Program-made: the position numbers and the translations under genes
The notes under the pieces: generated by a model
Database searches by the model: none
Told to the model about the DNA's origin: nothing
Seen by the model: the letters and a program-made list of their open reading frames with translations, nothing else
NCBI RefSeq assembly: GCF_026672425.1
Contig: NZ_JAPPRC010000003.1
Span: 850,501 to 914,500, forward strand
Origin: Pannonibacter sp. SL95
GTDB lineage: Bacteria > Pseudomonadota > Alphaproteobacteria > Rhizobiales > Stappiaceae
Length of the DNA stretch: 64,000 nucleotides
Direction of reading: 5' to 3'
In this document: piece by piece, positions 37,064 through 45,045 of the stretch
How the letters are laid out: each line of letters opens with the position of its first letter
Position numbering within the stretch: the stretch's first letter is position 1

Positions 37064-37159
37064 GGGAAGCGTCAGGGAGCCATGATGACAGCGGGTGAAA
37101 GCCCGACCCCGGGACGGTCGCCTGACGCTGAAGCTGCGGGTTAAGGGTCGCAGCTTCCC
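37064..37159 (-). ncRNA. Candidate bridge/seek RNA of the IS110 element
   Basis: On the transposase strand the region reads, in order, stem AAGCTGCG/CGCAGCTT (37131-37138 with 37149-37156), then stem GCGTCAGG/CCTGACGC (37069-37076 with 37121-37128). The latter encloses CGACC/GGTCG (37104-37108 with 37116-37120) and a small CGGG/CCCG hairpin. GGGAAGC/GCTTCCC (37064, 37153) offers a further long-range pair. A 5' stem-loop followed by larger internal loops is the known outline of IS110 guide RNAs, and the position upstream of the recombinase fits. No promoter was identified. Confidence 0.5.
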
Positions 37160-37190
37160 CTTTACCCTAGCACCTCGGACAACAAACAAC

Positions 37191-37363
37191 CCCGGGCGTA
37201 GCGAAGCGCAGACCCGGGGCCTACTCGTTTCCAGAGCAAACGATAGCGACGGCATAGCCGTGAGGCGCAGGGTTCATCGTTGATGGCGCCCGCCGCTGCG
37301 CCGCGAATTCCTTTCCGCTCTGCAAGCGAGTGGATCCTGGATCGGCGCTTCGCTACGCCCGGG
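37191..37363. repeat. Inverted pair of CCCGGGCGTAGCGAAGCGC repeats
   Basis: Perfect 19-base arms at 37191-37209 and 37345-37363 in opposite orientation. The first is followed by GACCCGGGG, giving a self-pairing CCCCGGG/CCCGGGG hairpin. A relative (CCCCGGA..TCCGGGG with CGCTTCGCTGCG inside) is at 40770-40799. IS110-type elements often insert next to such palindromes. Confidence 0.7.
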
Positions 37364-37390
37364 AAGACAGCAGGCTCATACCCAAAAACA

Positions 37391-37422
37391 ACAAAAAAGG
37401 GGCGCGAAAATCGCGCCCCTTT
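37391..37422 (-). terminator. Intrinsic terminator of rplY
   Basis: A perfect 12-bp stem AAAGGGGCGCGA/TCGCGCCCCTTT with loop AAA (37396-37422). On the minus strand it runs into TTTTTGTTGTTTTT. It lies 24 bases after the rplY stop. Confidence 0.92.
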
Positions 37423-37445
37423 CGAAGGAATGCCTGCGGGCTGGA

Positions 37446-38039
37446 TCAGCCGGCGGCTTCTTCGGTCACGCCGCCAGCCGGAGCGGCGATCGTTGCGATG
37501 GTGAAGTCGCGGTCGGTGATGGTCGGATGGCAGCCAGCCGGGACCTTGACGGCCGAAATGTGCAGCGAGTCGCCGATCTTGGCCTTGCCCAGATCGACTT
37601 CGATGAATTCCGGGATAGCCGTCGCCGGGACGATCATTTCGACCGTGTGACGGACAACGTTCAGCACGCCGCCCTGCTTCAGGCCCGGGGAGGTTTCCTG
37701 GTTCAGGAAGTGAACCGGAATTTCGACGGTCAGCTTTGCGTCGGCGGACACGCGCAGGAAGTCAACGTGCACAACCTGGTCGGAGACCGGGTGCAGCTGG
37801 TAGTCCTTGGCGATGACCTGGTGCTTTTCACCGTCAACGTCGATGGTGGCGATGTGGGTCAGGAACCCGCCCTTGTGCAGGGCCAGAGTGGTTTCCTTGA
37901 CCGGAATGGTGATCGGCAGGGCTGCCTTCTTGTCACCATAGATGACGGCGGGAATGAGACCTTCGCGACGCAGTGCACGAGCGGCCCCCTTGCCCACCCG
38001 GTTCCGTACCGATGCCTTCAGCTCAAAGCCGGTAGCCAT
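37446..38039 (-). CDS. rplY: 50S ribosomal protein bL25 (Ctc form)
   Basis: 5S rRNA-binding ribosomal protein of the long Ctc type, 197 residues. The N-terminal L25 domain ([19 protein letters not shown]) is followed by the beta-rich TL5 C-terminal domain ([38 protein letters not shown]) and a short Ala-rich tail. AAGGAG lies upstream of ATG 38039. In this order rplY normally sits directly upstream of pth and downstream of prs; here both junctions are opened by other genes. Confidence 0.95.
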   Translation of the reverse strand: MATGFELKASVRNRVGKGAARALRREGLIPAVIYGDKKAALPITIPVKETTLALHKGGFLTHIATIDVDGEKHQVIAKDYQLHPVSDQVVHVDFLRVSADAKLTVEIPVHFLNQETSPGLKQGGVLNVVRHTVEMIVPATAIPEFIEVDLGKAKIGDSLHISAVKVPAGCHPTITDRDFTIATIAAPAGGVTEEAAG

Positions 38040-38200
38040 GGGTAGTACTCCTTCGGATGCAAAAACGGGCCGGCGGTACCGCGTGCCCTTCGGCCCGCAT
38101 ACCGGTATCGACCCCTTGCGCCGCCTCCAGGGGTGCGTGCGCGAGCCGGCTTATAGAGGAATGACCGGCTTTTCGCAACTGGCTTGGCGGTTTTCCAGCC

Positions 38201-38779
38201 TTAGCCGGCTGCTCCTGACAGCGGCAGGGCGTGCTCGTGGCAGATCTGATCTTCCTCTTCGTTGGCAAGGGAAACGCCGAGCAAGAGGCAACGCAGTCCG
38301 TCTGGGGTTGCGTCATGGTGCCGGCAGGTTGCGCAAAGGCCGAAGCTCCGTTCGCCGCGCAGTGACAGCATCTGACGGATGATCAGCTCAAGGCCGTTGG
38401 CCAGTCCGGCCCGTTCCGGTTCAGGCATCGCGTCCAGGGCCGTTTCCATCGTGCCGGGCACCCCGCTGCGCGGGGACAGCACTGACAGGCCCTCTGCCGT
38501 GATCTGGTAGGCGATGCTCCGCCGGTCGTGCGGGGAGCGGGTTTCCTGAATGTAGCCCTTCCGTGCCAAGGCTTTCAGGGTCTGGGATGCGGTGCCGCGC
38601 GTCGTGGCAAGGTAGTCCGCCACCTGCGATGGGGCCCGTGAGAAGCGATTGGCCTGCCGCAGATAGCTCAGCGCCATGTGCTGGGCCGGGTTGAGGTCGC
38701 CGCTCCAGTCCTCCGCATTCGCGAGGCGGGTCAGGCGGTCAATGAGGTCCAGGGTCCGTCGGGTCGTGTGTGTTGTCAT
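38201..38779 (-). CDS. MarR family regulator with C-terminal cysteine cluster
   Basis: A 192-residue protein. The winged helix occupies residues 10-120 (PSQVADYLATTRGTASQTLKALARKGYIQETRSPHDRRS). The C-terminal extension has four cysteines and several histidines (FGLCATCRHHD, LRCLLLG, QICHEHA), arranged like a small zinc or iron-sulfur site. The start is MTTHTTRR at 38779. It is divergent from an unknown periplasmic protein, with two copies of TAGCGAGTC between them as likely operators. A metal- or redox-responsive regulator of that neighbour is my inference. Confidence 0.83.
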   Translation of the reverse strand: MTTHTTRRTLDLIDRLTRLANAEDWSGDLNPAQHMALSYLRQANRFSRAPSQVADYLATTRGTASQTLKALARKGYIQETRSPHDRRSIAYQITAEGLSVLSPRSGVPGTMETALDAMPEPERAGLANGLELIIRQMLSLRGERSFGLCATCRHHDATPDGLRCLLLGVSLANEEEDQICHEHALPLSGAAG

Positions 38780-38789
38780 AAGCGCATGA

Positions 38790-38830
38790 TAGCGAGTCAA
38801 AATCAGATGGACAACAATAGCGAGTCGCTA
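38790..38830. promoter_or_regulatory. Repeated TAGCGAGTC sites, one a full palindrome
   Basis: TAGCGAGTC occurs at 38790-38798 and again at 38818-38826. The second copy continues to the odd palindrome TAGCGA-G-TCGCTA (38818-38830). The copies are 28 bases apart and lie in the 90-base gap between the divergent MarR gene and the periplasmic protein gene. They are likely MarR operators. Confidence 0.6.
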
Positions 38831-38869
38831 CTATATGGGGGTGTCTGCAACCTGCTTCGGAGTAACCCC

Positions 38870-39619
38870 ATGCTCAGATCCATCCCCATCGCTCTTTCAT
38901 CGTGCCTGCTTGCCACCACGGCCTTTGCTGATGGCACCCATGCGCTGCACCAGTCAGGTGCGGTTCTGTCCGGTGCCAACGCCGCAGTTCGGGCGGATTA
39001 CGACATCCTCGCCGCCCATGTTCACCGGGACGGCGCGACCCTGACGTTCCATATGACGACGTCCGGCAAGGCCGGGGCGTCCCGGCCGGCATCGACCGGC
39101 GCCATGGCTGGCTCTCGCGTGGAGACCTATGCCTGGCCGACATCGCTGGATCCCTCGACAGTCGGGTTCGAGCAGAAGGCTGGAATCCTCGCGTTGGTTG
39201 CCACGGTCCATCCGGACTTTGACGACACGCCGCTGTTCGACGAGAACAATGACGGTCAGCTCGGAAATGACGGGAATGTCTGGCACAGCCATTGGGTCGT
39301 GCTGGTTCCCAACGAGGCTTGTGGCAAGGGGGCGCTGGCGGTGAAGGACATTCCGGCGGGCACGCGGCCGCCGTTGCCGCGGACCTGGCCCGGCGTCCCT
39401 GTGTTGCTGGACAGTCCAGGCTATTCGCCAGTCTTTGATGGGCCGGAAATCAAGGTGTCCGTGCCCCTCGATACAGCCGAAGCTCCCGAGGCGATGGCCT
39501 ATGATGGCGTCACAGCCGCGCTCAAGGTGAACGCAAATGTCCATGCGCCGTTGTTGTGCATCACGGATGTATTCGACGTTGCGTCCGGCAACCTGTCCCT
39601 GCCTGGCCGCCTGAAGTAA
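38870..39619 (+). CDS. Exported protein of unknown function
   Basis: A 249-residue protein with a signal peptide (cleavage near AFA, residue 20). The mature part is beta-rich with a histidine-rich start (DGTHALHQSG, LAAHVHRDGATLTFHM), an acidic segment (DDTPLFDENNDGQLGNDGN) leading into WHSHWVVLVPN, and a conserved-looking cysteine pair (NEACGKG, LLCITDV). The histidines and the DENNDGQ stretch suggest metal binding. GGAG precedes ATG 38870. It is divergent from the cysteine-cluster MarR gene. No family recognised. Confidence 0.7.
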   Translation: MLRSIPIALSSCLLATTAFADGTHALHQSGAVLSGANAAVRADYDILAAHVHRDGATLTFHMTTSGKAGASRPASTGAMAGSRVETYAWPTSLDPSTVGFEQKAGILALVATVHPDFDDTPLFDENNDGQLGNDGNVWHSHWVVLVPNEACGKGALAVKDIPAGTRPPLPRTWPGVPVLLDSPGYSPVFDGPEIKVSVPLDTAEAPEAMAYDGVTAALKVNANVHAPLLCITDVFDVASGNLSLPGRLK

Positions 39620-39699
39620 CCGCGCGCTGCTCTGGCATGATCGTGACAGTCCCGGTTATGGCCGGGGCTGTCTTGTCGTGTCTGCGGGCATTGATCCGT

Positions 39700-40392
39700 T
39701 CAACCCTTCAGCCGCCGGTCAGTGTTTTCCGTGTAAGCCGGATCGACCTTGCGGGCGAAGGCGGTGCGCCAGCCTTCGGCAAGAAGCGTCAGCTCTGCCA
39801 GTTCGGCTGCGATGGCCGGGTCCAGTCTCGGATCGAACCGGGCCGTGATCAGCCGCTGCAGCGTCCAGTCCGGATGCTGGCGCTGCTCGAGCCGGATCGC
39901 TCCACCCGCCGCGACTTCGCCTTCCTCCAGCACCCGGTAATACCAGCCAGTGAAGCCGGTGCGCTGGAACTGGGGCGCCATCGCGGCGATGCCGGTGTGC
40001 AGGTTCAGCTTCCAGCAGGGTTGGCGTCCTTGGCAGATCTCGACGGTCGCGCCGCCCATCTTGAGGATATCGCCGAGGCACAGGTTTTCTTCCGTCAGCC
40101 CGAGGCTGGAGATGTTCTCGCCGAAGCACCCTGGCTTGAAGAAGCCAGCGCTTTCGGGAAACTGGCTGGCCCAATGCGCCATATGGTCTGCTGCATAGTG
40201 ATGCAGCGCCTTTTCCGGCCCGCCATGCACGGCCGTATCGGCCTGCTCATCGCCGATGATGCCGGTCTTTGACAGCCACAGCGGTCCGCTTGCGGCCTGT
40301 TTGGCAATCGCGCTCGGCGCCTTGCCGTCCCAACGCTCGCGCGCCTTGCCGGTGAACACACCAAGGATGGTCGCTTCAAGCCTCTCGGTCAT
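39700..40392 (-). CDS. MOSC domain protein, YiiM-like
   Basis: A 230-residue molybdenum-cofactor sulfurase C-terminal domain protein like E. coli YiiM, which reduces N-hydroxylated bases such as 6-hydroxylaminopurine. The cofactor cysteine lies in EICQGRQPCWKLN. KTGIIGDEQADTAVHGGPEKALHHY and GCFGENISSLGLTE are family motifs. AAGGAG precedes ATG 40392. moaD/moaE are 16 kb away in the window, so cofactor supply is present. Confidence 0.87.
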   Translation of the reverse strand: MTERLEATILGVFTGKARERWDGKAPSAIAKQAASGPLWLSKTGIIGDEQADTAVHGGPEKALHHYAADHMAHWASQFPESAGFFKPGCFGENISSLGLTEENLCLGDILKMGGATVEICQGRQPCWKLNLHTGIAAMAPQFQRTGFTGWYYRVLEEGEVAAGGAIRLEQRQHPDWTLQRLITARFDPRLDPAIAAELAELTLLAEGWRTAFARKVDPAYTENTDRRLKG

Positions 40393-40520
40393 CTCTGGTC
40401 TCCTTTGAACGCTGAAGCTATGGCGACGGCCGGCCAGCGGCAACACGCATTTCGTCTCCGATAAGACAAGCCGAAGACAAGATAGGCCGACCTGTGGCGC
40501 TTTATGTATGCCGCGTTCCC

Positions 40521-40666
40521 CACCGCGCCGTCCCGGCCTTGTGCCGGGACCCGTGAGGGACGCAATGGGCCGGAGAGATATGAGCGCAGAGGCGGTAGCG
40601 AGAAGTTCTGGCTCAGGGCTTTGCCCCACATGACAGGTCCCGGCACAAGGCCGGGACAGCGCGGTG
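40521..40666. repeat. Paired 31-bp inverted repeats
   Basis: Arms 40521-40551 and 40636-40666 are complementary at 30 of 31 positions. Each holds a hairpin GTCCCGGC/GCCGGGAC around CTTGT. The 483-base gap between the MOSC gene and prs has no gene and also holds the palindrome at 40770. It has the same head-to-head arrangement as the other pairs in this window, with a different sequence. Confidence 0.75.
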
Positions 40667-40769
40667 AGGTGAATAGGCCGAAGATTGCTGGGGCAGGGAC
40701 GGCGCGGAGGGGAGGATTGTTGAAGAGATTACGGGAGCAGGTGCAACATGCGCGCTGCGAATGAGTTGG

Positions 40770-40799
40770 CCCCGGATCTCCGCTTCGCTGCGTCCGGGG
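40770..40799. repeat. Single palindromic repeat
   Basis: CCCCGGA (40770-40776) pairs with TCCGGGG (40793-40799) around CGCTTCGCTGCG-type sequence. It is related to the elements at 37191 and 37345. Confidence 0.6.
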
Positions 40800-40827
40800 T
40801 GACGCAAGTTCTAAAGTTACCAAACAC

Positions 40828-40852
40828 AAAAGGCGCCCGTTGGGCGCCTTTT
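40828..40852 (-). terminator. Intrinsic terminator of prs
   Basis: An 11-bp perfect stem AAAAGGCGCCC/GGGCGCCTTTT with loop GTT, 24 bases after the prs stop. A T-rich tail follows on the minus strand. Confidence 0.92.
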
Positions 40853-40875
40853 GCAGAAAGGTCAGACAGTGCTGC

Positions 40876-41808
40876 TCAGTCGAACAGGCTCGACACCGAT
40901 TCTTCCAGCGCGGTCCGGTTGATTGCCTCGCCCATCAGCGGGGCGATGGAGATGGCGCGGATATTGGCCGAGGCGAGCACGGCAGCGGTCGGCTCGATGG
41001 AATTGGTGATCACCAGTTCCTTCAGCTTCGAGGCTGACACGCGGGCCACCGCACCACCGGAGAGGACGCCGTGGGTGATGTAGGCGGTCACCGACTTCGC
41101 GCCCTTGTTCAGCAGGGCTTCGGCGGCGTTGCACAGGGTGCCGCCGCTGTCGACGATGTCATCGACCAGGATGCAGTCCTTGCCGTCGACGGTGCCGATG
41201 ATGTTCATGACTTCCGATTCGCCCGGACGGTCACGGCGCTTGTCGACGATGGCGAGCGGGGCATCGATGCGCTTGGCCAGCGCACGGGCACGCACCACGC
41301 CGCCAACGTCCGGCGAGACGACCATGACATTGTCGGTCGCGTAGCGCTCCTTGATGTCGCGGGTCATCACCGGCGCAGCGAACAGGTTGTCGGTCGGAAT
41401 GTCGAAGAAGCCCTGGATCTGACCGGCGTGCAGGTCCAGCGTCAGGACGCGGTCGGCACCAGCTTCGGTGATCAGGTTGGCGACCAGCTTGGCCGAGATC
41501 GGCGTGCGGCCGGAGGCGCGGCGGTCCTGGCGGGCATAGCCGAAATAGGGGACCACGGCGGTGATGCGGCGCGCGGACGAGCGGCGCAGCGCATCGATGA
41601 TGATCAGGAGTTCCATCAGGTGGTCATTGGCCGGATAGCTCGTGGACTGAACCACGAAGACATCCTCGCCACGAACGTTTTCCTGAAGTTCGACAAAGAC
41701 CTCCTGATCGGCGAAGCGCCGGACCTGGCAATGCGCCAGCGGGACATCGAGGTACTTGGAGATCTCTTCGGCGAGCGCGCGATTGGAATTGCCCGCGACG
41801 ATTTTCAT
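40876..41808 (-). CDS. prs: Ribose-phosphate pyrophosphokinase (PRPP synthetase)
   Basis: Makes PRPP from ribose-5-phosphate and ATP for nucleotide, histidine and tryptophan synthesis. The 310-residue protein has the N-terminal [16 protein letters not shown], the ATP/regulatory loop [22 protein letters not shown], and the PRPP-binding [14 protein letters not shown]. The upstream gap (41809-42068) is gene-free, with a poly-T stretch and three TGGCTAAC copies. It supplies substrate to apt in this window. Confidence 0.96.
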   Translation of the reverse strand: MKIVAGNSNRALAEEISKYLDVPLAHCQVRRFADQEVFVELQENVRGEDVFVVQSTSYPANDHLMELLIIIDALRRSSARRITAVVPYFGYARQDRRASGRTPISAKLVANLITEAGADRVLTLDLHAGQIQGFFDIPTDNLFAAPVMTRDIKERYATDNVMVVSPDVGGVVRARALAKRIDAPLAIVDKRRDRPGESEVMNIIGTVDGKDCILVDDIVDSGGTLCNAAEALLNKGAKSVTAYITHGVLSGGAVARVSASKLKELVITNSIEPTAAVLASANIRAISIAPLMGEAINRTALEESVSSLFD

Positions 41809-42028
41809 GGGCCGCCAGTCCTCTAGATGCGACGAAACAAGGCACGTCCGACAGGGGCGTCCTCGTCAGGGGGTCGTCGATGGTCCGCGTCATGCTCAGG
41901 CGCTGTCTGAAGCGCTCTGAGTCCGGCTTCCCCGAAGGGGCCGGGCGGCGGCGTTGTAACAACCTCCCGCCGCGCCGACAACAGCGCAGGTGCACAATCG
42001 CGCGTTTTTTTGCTTGGGCTCGCCAATA

Positions 42029-42061
42029 TGGCTAACCGCATGGCTAACAAAGCTGGCTAAC
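42029..42061. repeat. Three direct copies of TGGCTAAC
   Basis: Copies at 42029, 42041 and 42054, spaced 12 and 13 bases apart, about one helical turn. They lie just after the lipoprotein stop and about 220 bases upstream of the prs start. They could be a regulator binding array or chance. Confidence 0.4.
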
Positions 42062-42068
42062 GGTTGCC

Positions 42069-42644
42069 TTAGCTCGCGCGCGGACGGGCCGGCTGACCGG
42101 CCACAGGGGTTCCTGCCGGGGCCGGACGGCTGTACAGCCAGGCCTTCAGCTGCATCACCGAAGTGGCCGCGATCCGGCGCATGGCATCGCCATTGGCGCT
42201 GCGCCAGGGGTCGCCGCTGACACCTTCCGTCAGCTCGCTGCCGGAGATTCGCGTCACGCGCATGCCGTGGGCGTCGAACACGTCGAAGACGTAGAACAGG
42301 GCCGACGAGCCCGGCGAACCGGCCGCCGACAGGTAGCCCTTGACGCGGAAGGTCGCCTGCAGGTCCACCCGGCGCACCAGCGTCAGGCCTTCCTCGCGCG
42401 CCTTGGCGCCGATCTGCCGCGACAGGTCGTCGGCGATGTTGCCCGGCGCGCCGATGAAGGGTTCAAAGGCGAAGGTGGCCTGTTCGTTCGGCACATAGGG
42501 GGCCGGCGTCGTCGGGGCCACATTGGCCGGCACCGGCGGCGTCACCGGGCGCGGGGGCTCGGGCGAGGGTCCGCAGGCAGCAACCGAGATCAGAAGGGCG
42601 GCAGCGGCGAGGCGCCTGGCGGCAGCGGGCAAGGTCGTCGTCAT
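42069..42644 (-). CDS. Putative lipoprotein of unknown function
   Basis: A 191-residue protein with a basic N-terminus, a hydrophobic stretch and a lipobox (ISVAAC) near residue 25, so it is predicted to be lipidated and membrane anchored. A Pro/Thr-rich linker of about 30 residues leads to a compact domain (IADDLSRQIGAKAREEGLTLV ... FRVKGYLSAAG ... ALFYVFDVFDAHGMRVTRISG). The domain resembles those of small envelope lipoproteins of this order. Lgt, which lipidates such proteins, is encoded 4 kb away. No family named. Confidence 0.75.
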   Translation of the reverse strand: MTTTLPAAARRLAAAALLISVAACGPSPEPPRPVTPPVPANVAPTTPAPYVPNEQATFAFEPFIGAPGNIADDLSRQIGAKAREEGLTLVRRVDLQATFRVKGYLSAAGSPGSSALFYVFDVFDAHGMRVTRISGSELTEGVSGDPWRSANGDAMRRIAATSVMQLKAWLYSRPAPAGTPVAGQPARPRAS

Positions 42645-42728
42645 CTTGTCTCTTGGGTCGCGTGTTGCGGTCCGGTCAGTCCTCAAGCGGCACGCCTTGC
42701 GGCGCAAACACCCTGTGTCAGCCTTGGT

Positions 42729-43886
42729 TTAGCCTGCCTTGACGTCGAGGTCGAGAGGCAGCGCCGACAAGGGCACAGGTCCGCTCTCGGTGGTCAGATA
42801 GGTCCGGCCCAGCGTCATCGCCGTCTCATTGGCAGAATCGGCCAGGATCATGTGCATGAAGATGACCATGTTCGGCTCCACCACCGCCTCGTTGCCGCGA
42901 TAGGCCATCGGCCAGTCCATCCAGCTTGGGGTGAACCGCGCGCCAAGCGAATAGCCGCAGGCATTGAGCCGATGCGGCATCAGATCGCGTGCGTCCATCG
43001 CCTCGGCGTGCGCGTCAAAGATCTCGCCGAAGCTGCTGCCGGGCACCAGTTTCGTCTCGACAGCTGCCAACGCAGCCGTACAGGCTTCGTGCATGTAGAG
43101 GTGGCGCGGGGTCGGCTCGCCGACGATCACCGTGCGCATCAGGGCGGCATGGTAGTGGCGAAAGGCTCCGGCGAACTCCAGCGTGATCTGGTCGCGCGCG
43201 GACAACTGCCGCCGCCCGGCCTTGTAGCGGCACAGCAGCGCATCGCGGCCCGAGCCGATGATGAACTCGTTGCCCGGATAGTCGCCGCCGCCTTCCAGGA
43301 TCGTGCCCTGCAGCACGGCGAGGATGCGGCCCTCGTCGGCACCGGGGCGGATCTCGTCACGGGCGGCGAGATAGGCCGCATCGGCCAGCCTTGCCGCCTC
43401 GCGCACATAGTCCAGCTCGGCCGGGCTTTTCACGGCGCGCAGCCGCGGGATCAGCGTCGAGGCATCGCGCAGCTCGGCAAAGGAGCGCAGCGCCTCGTCC
43501 AGCTCCCGGCCGATCTTGCCGGTCATGCCGTGGGTGTCATACTCGACGCCAAGCTTGGCACCGAGCAGGTCCATCTCGAACAGCAGCTCCTTCAGCTGCG
43601 CCACCGGGCTTGCGCCGCCCCGGTCCACCCAGATTCGCACATCGGCGATGTTGGATGTGTGCCGCGCCTGCCGCTGGTCGGCCGAGCGGGTCAGCAGCAC
43701 CTGCCGGCCATCGGCGGTCACCACCAGGCACTGGAAGAAGCAGAAGCCGAACGTGTCATAGCCGGTCAGCCAGTACATGCTCTCCTGCGCAAACAGCAGC
43801 ATGGCGTCCAGCTTTTCCTCGCCCATCCGGCCCTGCAGCCGGCCGAGACGGGCCGCGAATTCTTCGTCTGAAAAATGCAGCGCCAT
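42729..43886 (-). CDS. M24 (pita-bread fold) family protein with altered metal site
   Basis: A 385-residue protein with a creatinase-type N-terminal domain and a C-terminal aminopeptidase-P/creatinase fold. Active M24 peptidases have DxGxxxxGYxxDxTRT. Here the segment is LEFAGAFRHYHAALMRT, with E237 and A248 at the two Asp positions, so a standard dinuclear site is unlikely. Creatinase and ectoine hydrolase (DoeA) are M24 relatives with changed sites. Ectoine-hydrolase-like is my best guess. AAGGAG precedes the start, 4 bases after the pgeF reading frame. Confidence 0.8.
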   Translation of the reverse strand: MALHFSDEEFAARLGRLQGRMGEEKLDAMLLFAQESMYWLTGYDTFGFCFFQCLVVTADGRQVLLTRSADQRQARHTSNIADVRIWVDRGGASPVAQLKELLFEMDLLGAKLGVEYDTHGMTGKIGRELDEALRSFAELRDASTLIPRLRAVKSPAELDYVREAARLADAAYLAARDEIRPGADEGRILAVLQGTILEGGGDYPGNEFIIGSGRDALLCRYKAGRRQLSARDQITLEFAGAFRHYHAALMRTVIVGEPTPRHLYMHEACTAALAAVETKLVPGSSFGEIFDAHAEAMDARDLMPHRLNACGYSLGARFTPSWMDWPMAYRGNEAVVEPNMVIFMHMILADSANETAMTLGRTYLTTESGPVPLSALPLDLDVKAG

Positions 43887-43889
43887 GCG

Positions 43890-44662
43890 TCATGCTCCTT
43901 CGATGACGATTGCCGACATCAGCCGGCCATAGTCGGGTTCCTTGCGGTGGGTGGTCCGGCGATAGGAAAAGAACCGCGCCTCGTCGGCATAGGTGCACAG
44001 GCCAAGGCTTTCCGCTGCGCCAACACCGGCGGCCGCCAGCCGGGCGAGGATGAAGGCCGGCAGATCGAACATGAAATGCTCAGGTTTCTGCGAGGGGCTG
44101 AAGAACGCGCCGCTGCCCTCTGCCTCGTCCAGGAACCGGGCCTGAAACTCCGGGCCAACTTCATAGGCGGCGCGCGAGATTGTCGGCCCCAGCACGGCCC
44201 GGATCCGGCCGCGCTCGGCCCCGAGCGCTTCCATCGCGGCGACTGTGTTGTCGAGCACCCCGGTCAGCGCCCCGCGCCAGCTTCGGCATGGGCTGCGCCG
44301 ATCACCCGCGCTTGCGCGTCGGCAAACAGCACCGGTCCGCAGTCTGCCGTCGAGATTCCAAGCGCCAGTCCGGGCGTCGCGGTCACCAGCGCATCGGCCC
44401 GCCGGTCGGCGTCCGCCGCAAACGGGGCCTCGACGGTGATCACATCAGGGGAGTGGACCTGATAGGGCGACACCAGCCGTTCCGGCGCCACCGCCAGCTT
44501 CCCGGCAATCCGCGCCCGGTTTTCCAGCACATGGGCCCGGTCATCGTCGGACCCCAGACCAATGTTCAGGCTCTCGTAGATCCCCCCGGACACACCGCCC
44601 TGACGGGTAAAGAACCCGTGCCGGATCCCCCCGGACTGAGCAAGAAGGTCAGACGTGATCAT
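43890..44662 (-). pseudogene. pgeF: Peptidoglycan editing factor / multicopper-like purine nucleoside phosphorylase, broken frame
   Basis: DUF152 (YfiH, 'laccase domain') protein. The first frame (44662-44264) contains HGFFTRQGGVSGG, PYQVHS, and the TADC zinc ligand, then stops 7 residues after GAAHA. The second (44258-43890) resumes at VLDNTVAAM through ICxx-type and FFSYRRTTH segments. Relatives read GAAHAGWRGAL without a break. Here GAAGC (44280-44284) replaces the GGC glycine codon, a +2 insertion that destroys the HAGWRG catalytic motif. A sequencing error is possible. It lies in lgt-midA-pgeF-M24 order, as usual in the Hyphomicrobiales. Confidence 0.85.
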
Positions 44663-44802
44663 CAGCACTCTCCGTGTCTGTCCCAGGCGCGCCGATCCTG
44701 CGGCGCTTGGCCGGGCCTGTCAAATTTCTGAAGCTCGCGGTCCGCTTCAATCTGATCCTGTAAGTCCGGGCGACAGGGGTTTGTTCCCGTGGCACGGCCT
44801 CT

Positions 44803-44975
44803 CGCTCCCCTCCCCCTAGTGGGGGGGCCGGGGGAGGGGGGAGCGGAGCCAGCCCCGGCAGCAGCCGAAGACGTTGATCCCGCCCACCCTGTAAAGACCG
44901 TCTAGGCCCTGCGTCCGTGGCTCCCCCCACCCCTTACCCCTCCCCACGAGGGGGAGGGGGGCTGAGAGGCCTCGG
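44803..44975. repeat. G/C-tract inverted repeat region between pgeF and midA
   Basis: A 377-base gene-free gap. CGCTCCCCTCCCCC with its partner GGGGGAGGGGGGAGCG (about 44803-44844) and the oppositely oriented GGCTCCCCCCACCCC...GGGGGAGGGGGGCTGAG (about 44919-44966) form an imperfect inverted pair. Long G runs make exact limits uncertain. Confidence 0.55.
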
Positions 44976-45045
44976 CCAATCTGCTTCCACGATCCGCTGC
45001 AGTCACCTCATTTCCGCCCCGTGGCAGCCCCGTCTTCATCCCCCC

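Larger units (their letters stand above)
36020..37159 (-). mobile_element. IS110 family insertion element (limits approximate)
   Basis: The transposase plus the structured non-coding region upstream of it. IS110 elements lack terminal inverted repeats and often make no target duplication, so the true ends cannot be read from this sequence alone. The upstream side abuts a palindromic repeat (37191-37363). The other end should lie in the 98-base gap before 36020. It sits between pth and rplY, which are normally adjacent. Confidence 0.55.

Noticed and set aside
36020..37159. Terminal inverted repeats and target duplication for the insertion element
   Set aside because: None found, as expected for IS110; exact ends therefore not claimed.
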